A DNA stretch of 64,000 bases from Micavibrio sp. UBA2137 (GTDB taxonomy: Bacteria; Pseudomonadota; Alphaproteobacteria; Micavibrionales; Micavibrionaceae): contig DCXL01000004.1 in NCBI GenBank assembly GCA_002328415.1, positions 258,166-322,165 on the forward strand, written 5' to 3'. Below the pieces are notes generated by a model. That model ran no database searches. It was not told the origin of the DNA and saw only the letters and a list, made by a program, of their open reading frames with translations. The translations under genes were made by a program, and so were the position numbers. Below, one piece after another: positions 58,942-64,000 of this stretch; positions within the stretch are counted from its first letter, which is position 1, and every line of letters begins with the position of its first letter.

Positions 58942-59952
58942 TTACGCTTCTTTAAGGGAAGTTTCAACGTTTTTTACGTAATTATTTAGACTGTGTAAAA
59001 CATCTTTTGTGTTTTCACCAGAAATTGCAGACATGAGCATGGGCTTCACACCCGTTTTCTTTGCAAAGTCTTTTGCAACATCCTGTGCAAGTTCTTCCCC
59101 AAGGGCGTCCATCTTATTCAAAACAACAATTTGCGGCTTTTGCGCGAGGCCACCACCGTAGTTTTTCAACTCACTCTGAATAGTTTCATAAGCTTTGTGA
59201 GGATTATCCTGTGTGCAGTCAATTAAATGAAGCAGAACGGCTGTGCGCTCAACATGACCAAGGAAGCGTGTTCCTAGGCCATGACCTTCTGATGCGCCTT
59301 CAATGAGACCGGGAATGTCAGCAATGACAAATTCATCACTTCCAATACGCACAACACCAAGATTGGGATGAAGCGTTGTGAAAGGGTAATCAGCTACTTT
59401 TGGTTTGGCGGCAGATACAATTGACAAGAACGTCGATTTGCCCGCGTTAGGAAGTCCAAGCAAACCAACATCTGCAATCAGCTTAAGGCGAAGCCAAACC
59501 GCACGCTCCTCACCAGGCCAGCCAGGTGTTGACTTGCGCGGTGCCTGATTGGTTGAGGATTTATAATGCGTGTTTCCAAAGCCACCGTCACCACCGCGAA
59601 GAAAAAGCTCTGTCTGACCTTCCTCAACCATATCATAGAGTACCGTTTTCTTGTCATCGGCAAGAATTTCTGTGCCCACAGGAACTTTAATAATAAGATC
59701 ATCAGCACTGGCACCTGTTTTATTACGCCCAGCTCCCCCCATACCGCTCTTGGCACGGAAATGTTGGGTGTAGCGAAAATCGATAAGGGTGTTCAGATTA
59801 TCAACGGCAACGAAATAGACATCGCCACCTTTACCGCCGTTACCGCCGTCAGGACCACCAAATTCGACATATTTCTCACGACGAAAACTTGTCGACCCAG
59901 GGCCGCCATTACCGCTTGAAACATATATTTTTGCTTCATCAAGAAACTTCAT
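58942..59952 (-). CDS. obgE: GTPase ObgE/CgtA
   Basis: The 336-residue protein has the glycine-rich Obg fold (KFLDEAKIYVSSGNGGPGS at the start, GGDGGFGN near 120). The G domain follows with Walker A GLPNAGKST near 166, DIPGLIEGASEGHGLG near 212 and NKMD near 279. It acts in ribosome assembly and stress control. The gene follows rpmA, separated by a terminator, and rplU-rpmA-obgE is the usual order. Confidence 0.97.
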   Translation of the reverse strand: MKFLDEAKIYVSSGNGGPGSTSFRREKYVEFGGPDGGNGGKGGDVYFVAVDNLNTLIDFRYTQHFRAKSGMGGAGRNKTGASADDLIIKVPVGTEILADDKKTVLYDMVEEGQTELFLRGGDGGFGNTHYKSSTNQAPRKSTPGWPGEERAVWLRLKLIADVGLLGLPNAGKSTFLSIVSAAKPKVADYPFTTLHPNLGVVRIGSDEFVIADIPGLIEGASEGHGLGTRFLGHVERTAVLLHLIDCTQDNPHKAYETIQSELKNYGGGLAQKPQIVVLNKMDALGEELAQDVAKDFAKKTGVKPMLMSAISGENTKDVLHSLNNYVKNVETSLKEA

Positions 59953-59965
59953 GTCATTTTATCCC

Positions 59966-59995
59966 AAAAAGAAAAGGGGAAAGCAATCTTTCCCC
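59966..59995 (-). terminator. Rho-independent terminator after rpmA
   Basis: On the minus strand GGGGAAAG (59995-59988) pairs with CTTTCCCC (59983-59976) around ATTG. A TTTTCTTTTT tail follows (59975-59966). It would limit read-through from the ribosomal genes into obgE. Confidence 0.85.
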
Positions 59996-60023
59996 TCAAC
60001 TAAAAACCTAAATTTAGAAAACC

Positions 60024-60308
60024 TTATTCGGCGGCTTGTGCTGTTTCAGCATCATTTGCTGGAACAATATTCACAACTGTACGGTCATTTTTAGTGCGCG
60101 AGAACAAGACCTCACCATCAACCAATGAATAGATTGTGTGATCCTTACCAAGCCCAACATTTTTACCTGGCTTGTACTTTGTACCGCGCTGACGCACGAT
60201 AATGTTACCAGCTAGAACCGTTTCACCGCCATATCTTTTAACGCCAAGACGACGACCAGCGGAATCACGACCGTTTCTGGAACTACCACCTGCTTTTTTA
60301 TGTGCCAT
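60024..60308 (-). CDS. rpmA: 50S ribosomal protein L27
   Basis: The 94-residue protein begins MAHKKAGGSSRNGRDS, the L27 signature. GERVLAGNIIVRQRGTK-type GETVLAGNIIVRQRGT lies near 29-44, and GKDHTIYSLVDG near 57. It sits near the peptidyl-transferase centre. It lies 37 bases after rplU. Confidence 0.98.
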   Translation of the reverse strand: MAHKKAGGSSRNGRDSAGRRLGVKRYGGETVLAGNIIVRQRGTKYKPGKNVGLGKDHTIYSLVDGEVLFSRTKNDRTVVNIVPANDAETAQAAE

Positions 60309-60345
60309 TATATATCTCCTTTATTCTTTTATACCGTAAACAGAA

Positions 60346-60654
60346 TTAGGCTGACTTAATGTCAGTAATTCTAAGAACTGTTTTATGTTGACGATGACCG
60401 TTTTTACGGCGTGAATTCTGACGACGACGCTTTTTGAAGATGATAACCTTCTTGTCGCGATCATTGGCAATAACTTCTGCAGTTACCTTTGCCTTAACCT
60501 TGTCGCCAAGTGTTGATGTTTTGCCATCAGAGAAAAGGAGAATATCGTCAAGAGTGACTTTATCGCCTGCTTCAACATCCATTTTTTCGACGCGGATGAC
60601 GTCATCTTTTTGGACTTTATACTGTTTTCCGCCAGTTCTTACGATTGCGTACAT
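60346..60654 (-). CDS. rplU: 50S ribosomal protein L21
   Basis: The 102-residue protein begins MYAIVRTGGKQYKV and has KKVIIFKKRRRQNSRRKNGHRQ near 69-90 in parts, then the TVLRITDI end. All are L21 landmarks. A strong promoter lies upstream. Confidence 0.98.
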   Translation of the reverse strand: MYAIVRTGGKQYKVQKDDVIRVEKMDVEAGDKVTLDDILLFSDGKTSTLGDKVKAKVTAEVIANDRDKKVIIFKKRRRQNSRRKNGHRQHKTVLRITDIKSA

Positions 60655-60709
60655 ATCACAAACCTCTAAATTAAGTGTTGGGTTGTCTTTTTATTTATTA
60701 TTGGGTGGC

Positions 60710-60739
60710 GTTATATATGAAAGTGCAAAGGCCTGTCAA
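60710..60739 (-). promoter_or_regulatory. Strong sigma-70 promoter of rplU-rpmA
   Basis: On the minus strand TTGACA (60739-60734), a perfect -35, and TATAAC (60715-60710) are separated by 18 bases. Transcription would start near 60703, about 50 bases before rplU. Confidence 0.7.
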
Positions 60740-60757
60740 GCAAAGAAAGCGTACTCT

Positions 60758-61684
60758 TTATGCATAAAGAAGTGACAGATATTTAAAGCCACTATCACAT
60801 AGAAATGTAAGCACAGTTTTGACCTCAGGGTGTTCTTCCTTGATACGACGTGCAGCCAATAAATTTGCACCAGAGGAGGGGCCAACAAAAAGGGCTTTTT
60901 GCGCTGTTAAATCTTTACAGGCCTGAATGGCATCATCGCTATTCACAAGAATAACATCATCGACAAGATTACGGTGTCGTTCGTAAATACTTGGTACGAA
61001 GCCATCGTTTATTCCCTCAATTTTATGCATATCGACCACGCCCTGCGAAAGCGTTGGCGACTCAGATGGCTCAACGGCAAATACTTTGAGGTTTGGATTG
61101 TGATGTTCTTTCAGGGCCTGCGCAACGCCAATAAGGGTACCGCCTGTACCAACACCCTGAACGATTGCGTCGATTGTGATATTCTGATCTTTGATCTGTT
61201 GTAAAATTTCAGGCCCAAACCATTCACGGTTTTCATCAACATTCCACTCATTATCAAATTGTGCAGGACAGAAAAACCCATCCTGCTTGCCCATTTCGAT
61301 GGCCATGTCCTTGGCCTCATTTACATGGAAAACGCCAATATGGCGCACATCCGCTCCCAACCCTTTAGAGATAAGTGTACGTTCGGATGTATATCCTTCT
61401 GGAATAAGGACAATCATTTTGTAGCCCTTGGCAGCCGCAACAAGAGACATAGCATTACCTGTGTTGCCACTGGTTGATTCAACAATGGTCATACCAGGCT
61501 TTAGTAGACCTTCGCTTTCGGCGCGTTCAATCAGATATTTCGCCATACGCGCCTTAACAGAACCCGAAGGATTCAAATACTCGGCCTTGGCTAGAACACC
61601 CGGCTCAATTTCAATGAGCGGAGTATTGCCAATAGCGTTAAGGATAGAATTTGAAAGAGGTGGCGCAAATAAAGAATCTGACAT
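60758..61684 (-). CDS. cysK: Cysteine synthase family protein (O-acetylserine sulfhydrylase)
   Basis: The 308-residue PLP enzyme has IGNTPLIEI near 17 and NPSGSVKARM near 37, with the PLP lysine. STSGNTGNA near 70, the phosphate loop GVGTGGTLIG near 175 and GPSSGAN near 271 follow. It makes cysteine from O-acetylserine and sulfide. The C-terminal end is short (LCDSGFKYLSLLYA), as in CysK. Some cystathionine synthases share the fold, so the exact donor is not certain. Confidence 0.88.
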   Translation of the reverse strand: MSDSLFAPPLSNSILNAIGNTPLIEIEPGVLAKAEYLNPSGSVKARMAKYLIERAESEGLLKPGMTIVESTSGNTGNAMSLVAAAKGYKMIVLIPEGYTSERTLISKGLGADVRHIGVFHVNEAKDMAIEMGKQDGFFCPAQFDNEWNVDENREWFGPEILQQIKDQNITIDAIVQGVGTGGTLIGVAQALKEHHNPNLKVFAVEPSESPTLSQGVVDMHKIEGINDGFVPSIYERHRNLVDDVILVNSDDAIQACKDLTAQKALFVGPSSGANLLAARRIKEEHPEVKTVLTFLCDSGFKYLSLLYA

Positions 61685-61699
61685 ACCAAAATGATGTCT

Positions 61700-62347
61700 T
61701 TAATTAGTTGCTGTTGCAACCTTAATCCCCAGCCCGATAAGGACGCTTCCACACACGCGGTCAATCCATTTGGTTGCTTTTAAGAATAGATTGCGCACTG
61801 GACCTTGTGTCAGAACAGTGGCAACAAGCGCAAACCAGAAAAAGGTCATGACTGCAAAGCTTACACCATAAGCAATCTGCCACAATAATGGTGTTGTTGG
61901 CTCGACCACCTGCGTAAAGATAGCCAAAAAGAAAAGTGAGGCCTTCGGGTTAAGTACATTTGTAATAAAACCAGAGCGCAGAGCCTTTAGGTCTGTCATT
62001 TTGCGCTTTGCCTTATGGGATAGTGCATTATCAACGGCTTTTTTGCCCATACCCTTGGAGCGTAACGCCTGAAAACCTAGATAAATAAGGTAGGCTGCGC
62101 CTGCGTACTTAATAATGTTAAAAAGCAGGATTGATTGCGAAATAATAGCCGCAATTCCAATAACGGCATACGCAATATGGACAAGCACACCCAAGGCAAA
62201 GCCAAGAGCTGTAAAGATACCAATACGGCGGCTATGTACTAGTGAATTTCGCACGGCCACAACAAAGTCTGGACCAGGGGACATCAGCGCCAGAAAGAAG
62301 ATCCCTGCAAGCGCTGCCCATTGAAGAAGGTAAAGTGTTATATCCAT
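61700..62347 (-). CDS. LysE family amino-acid exporter
   Basis: The 215-residue protein has five or six membrane helices. The LysE/RhtB motif ALMSPGPDFVVAVRNSL lies near 20-36, with GFALGVLVHIAYAVIG near 49. The C-terminal segment has ATKWIDRVCGSVLIGLGIKVA. It likely exports amino acids. It lies 15 bases before cysK, so cysteine or its precursor is a possible substrate, by inference only. Confidence 0.9.
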   Translation of the reverse strand: MDITLYLLQWAALAGIFFLALMSPGPDFVVAVRNSLVHSRRIGIFTALGFALGVLVHIAYAVIGIAAIISQSILLFNIIKYAGAAYLIYLGFQALRSKGMGKKAVDNALSHKAKRKMTDLKALRSGFITNVLNPKASLFFLAIFTQVVEPTTPLLWQIAYGVSFAVMTFFWFALVATVLTQGPVRNLFLKATKWIDRVCGSVLIGLGIKVATATN

Positions 62348-62472
62348 AGTTAATTTTTATATGTTTTCAGTTTGAAATCTATCACAAAGATTTTTTTGAA
62401 ATTAAATAATAAAACTTCTCATTTCCATAAAAATGTTTTAAACCAAATTTCAATTGTTTTAGAGAGGTTCAG

Positions 62473-64000
62473 ATGGCAGTTTCAGTTCCGCACGCAAAAA
62501 AAGTTTTTCATGAATTTACAATGCACGGCGACACACGTGTTGATTTTTATCACTGGCTACGCGGTAAACATCCTGAAGACTGGAAGGTGATGCTCGACGA
62601 CACCTCGCTCCTTGATAAGGAAGTACGTGCTTACTTGGAGGCAGAGAATGCCTATTATGAAGACCATATCGCAGAATTTACTGAATTGACTGATGCCATC
62701 AGAGGCGAACTTTTTGGCCGCGTTGTTCCAGATGATGCGAGTGTACCTACAAAGGACGGAGAGTGGCTTTACTGGATAGAATATAAAGAGGGAGGCAACT
62801 ACCCTGTGCGTCTACGCAAATCAGTTGACGGTAAAACAACTGAAGTTCTTTTTGATGGGGATAGCGAGGCCGAAGGTAAAAAGTTTTTCAATATTGCTGC
62901 TTTTACACATAGCCCTGACCACCGCTTGATTGCTTACAGTTTAGATGCTGTTGGATCAGAGCGTTACACTATCCACGTGCGCGATATTGCAACTGGCAAG
63001 GAAGTTGACAGAATTGAAGGCACGTCTGGTGGCATTACATGGGGTAAAAATTCTGACCATATTTTCTACACAGAGCTTGATGAAAACAAAATGAGAAAAG
63101 TCATCAGATGCCATAAGCTAGAAACGCCGCAAAGTTCTGACCCGCTTATTTATAGAGAGCTTGATGATGAGTTTTCTGTTGGGGTCAGCAAAACATTCTC
63201 TGGTGACTATATCCTCGTAGATACAGCCAACAAAGAAACTAGTGAAACACATTTCTTGCCATCAGATGCAACAGATGCCTCTAAACTAAGACTCATTCGC
63301 AAGCGCGAAGAGGGCATTGAATATGAGGTAAGCCACAAGGGTGATGATTTTTATTTCATGACAAATAGACAAGGGGCCGTTGAGTTTAAAGTTATGAAGG
63401 CCCCGATTTCGGATTTACGTGACGAAAACTGGACAGATGTTGTCACTTACAATCCAAAATCAAAAATTGTGTCTTTCGAAAATTTTGAAAATTACATGGT
63501 CTGGGAGGTCACTGAAAACGGCCTTCCTCGTGTTGTGGTTTCTGGCTATGACGGCAATCAATATGATGTGAAATTTGAGGATGAGGCCTATGACGTCTCT
63601 TGTTCAACAGGGTACGAATTTGATAGCGATAAGCTACGTTTGTTTTATCAAACGCCCGTAAGACCCATGACAACGTTTGAACTTGATATGGGAAGCCGTG
63701 CGCAAACTGTGCTGAAGGAAAAGCAGCTTCCGAATGGTCACGATCCTGATAATTACTGCGTGGAACGCAAATTTATTACGGCACGCGACGGTGTTCAAGT
63801 TCCTGTCACAATTCTGCGACGAAAGGATACGCCCATTGATGGTACAGCACCTCTTTATCAATATGGCTATGGAAGTTATGGCGTCATCATTGAGGATGAT
63901 TTTGCAAATACACCCATTTCCTTTATTGATCGCGGCGTCATTTATGCATACGCCCATATCCGAGGCGGTGGAAAGTTAGGGCAACAATGGTATCTGGACG
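62473..64000 (+). CDS. ptrB: Oligopeptidase B (S9A prolyl oligopeptidase family), 3' part outside the window
   Basis: The ATG at 62473 follows AGAGAGG. The frame stays open to the window edge, giving the first 509 residues of a protein usually near 690. The N-terminal FYHWLRG and the AYLEAENAYYEDH segment (about 52-64) are typical of oligopeptidase B. A beta-propeller follows. The start of the hydrolase domain has YGYGSYG near 460 and AHIRGGGKLGQQWY near 494. The catalytic Ser, Asp and His lie beyond the edge. It cleaves short peptides after basic residues. It diverges from the LysE-type gene. Confidence 0.92.
   Translation, partial: MAVSVPHAKKVFHEFTMHGDTRVDFYHWLRGKHPEDWKVMLDDTSLLDKEVRAYLEAENAYYEDHIAEFTELTDAIRGELFGRVVPDDASVPTKDGEWLYWIEYKEGGNYPVRLRKSVDGKTTEVLFDGDSEAEGKKFFNIAAFTHSPDHRLIAYSLDAVGSERYTIHVRDIATGKEVDRIEGTSGGITWGKNSDHIFYTELDENKMRKVIRCHKLETPQSSDPLIYRELDDEFSVGVSKTFSGDYILVDTANKETSETHFLPSDATDASKLRLIRKREEGIEYEVSHKGDDFYFMTNRQGAVEFKVMKAPISDLRDENWTDVVTYNPKSKIVSFENFENYMVWEVTENGLPRVVVSGYDGNQYDVKFEDEAYDVSCSTGYEFDSDKLRLFYQTPVRPMTTFELDMGSRAQTVLKEKQLPNGHDPDNYCVERKFITARDGVQVPVTILRRKDTPIDGTAPLYQYGYGSYGVIIEDDFANTPISFIDRGVIYAYAHIRGGGKLGQQWYLD

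Overview
The window is a 64 kb piece of chromosome from an AT-rich alphaproteobacterium. The evidence is a PopZ polar organiser, a CcrM-type GANTC methyltransferase with a GANTC-rich upstream region, an ATP synthase F0 cluster with paired b and b' subunits, an NDUFS4-like complex I accessory protein, and the order DUF4164-zapA-6S RNA-5-formyl-THF cyclo-ligase. All four visible tRNAs have an encoded CCA. No integrase, transposase, phage structural gene or CRISPR array is visible. I cannot place the genus; a free-living order with CcrM and PopZ is favoured over Rickettsiales.

Layout. 1-526: a partial tRNA-Pro and a tRNA-Arg flank an NDUFS4-like gene. 548-2515: an OafA-type acyltransferase with a C-terminal SGNH domain. 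2598-12846: the accessory region of the window. Three consecutive pseudopilin-like proteins share a C-terminal tail, and four secreted cysteine-rich proteins follow. Those four are built from two kinds of four-cysteine repeat, and two of them share an N-terminal domain of about 260 residues that I do not recognise. The run ends at a bidirectional terminator. 12903-14426: an outer-membrane barrel and a DUF2946 protein, perhaps metal-related. 14603-18336: a GH37 trehalase-like enzyme, tRNA-Asn, a DUF421 protein, tRNA-Cys with a degraded partial copy beside it, and a PCMT-family methyltransferase coupled to a TolC-type channel (to 19730). 19806-20751: popZ convergent with rpmE.

20872-25043 (minus): a tkt-gap-fba carbon operon with no pgk. 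25277-27560: DUF4164, zapA, 6S RNA, cyclo-ligase and a YmdB-like phosphoesterase. 27605-34524: yebC-ruvCAB-ybgC-tolQRAB, in which pal and cpoB do not follow tolB. 34526-40318 (minus): nadD, rsfS, rlmH, envC, ctpA, a divergent polysaccharide deacetylase and rppH, a cell-envelope and RNA/ribosome maintenance run. 40324-42982: atpI-B-E-F'-F. 42992-50194: DciA, EF-P, an inositol-phosphatase-family enzyme, an OmpA-domain protein, a DsbA-like thioredoxin and SMC. 50234-52134 (plus): mutY and a coupled exported protein of unknown function. 52138-62347 (minus): ccrM, rnhB, a sodium:solute symporter, pepN, a short proB, obgE, rpmA, rplU, cysK and a LysE-type exporter. 62473 to the end: the first part of an oligopeptidase B gene.

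Most of the window is core genome. The part most likely to hold undescribed biology is 2598-12846. My inference is that the three minor-pilin-like subunits and the disulfide-rich repeat proteins form a surface or pilus-tip adhesive apparatus, using an assembly machine encoded elsewhere. Two further observations stand out: the GANTC clusters placed like GcrA/CcrM-controlled promoters, before ccrM and before the largest repeat protein; and a terminator-ended short transcription unit between nadD and rsfS.
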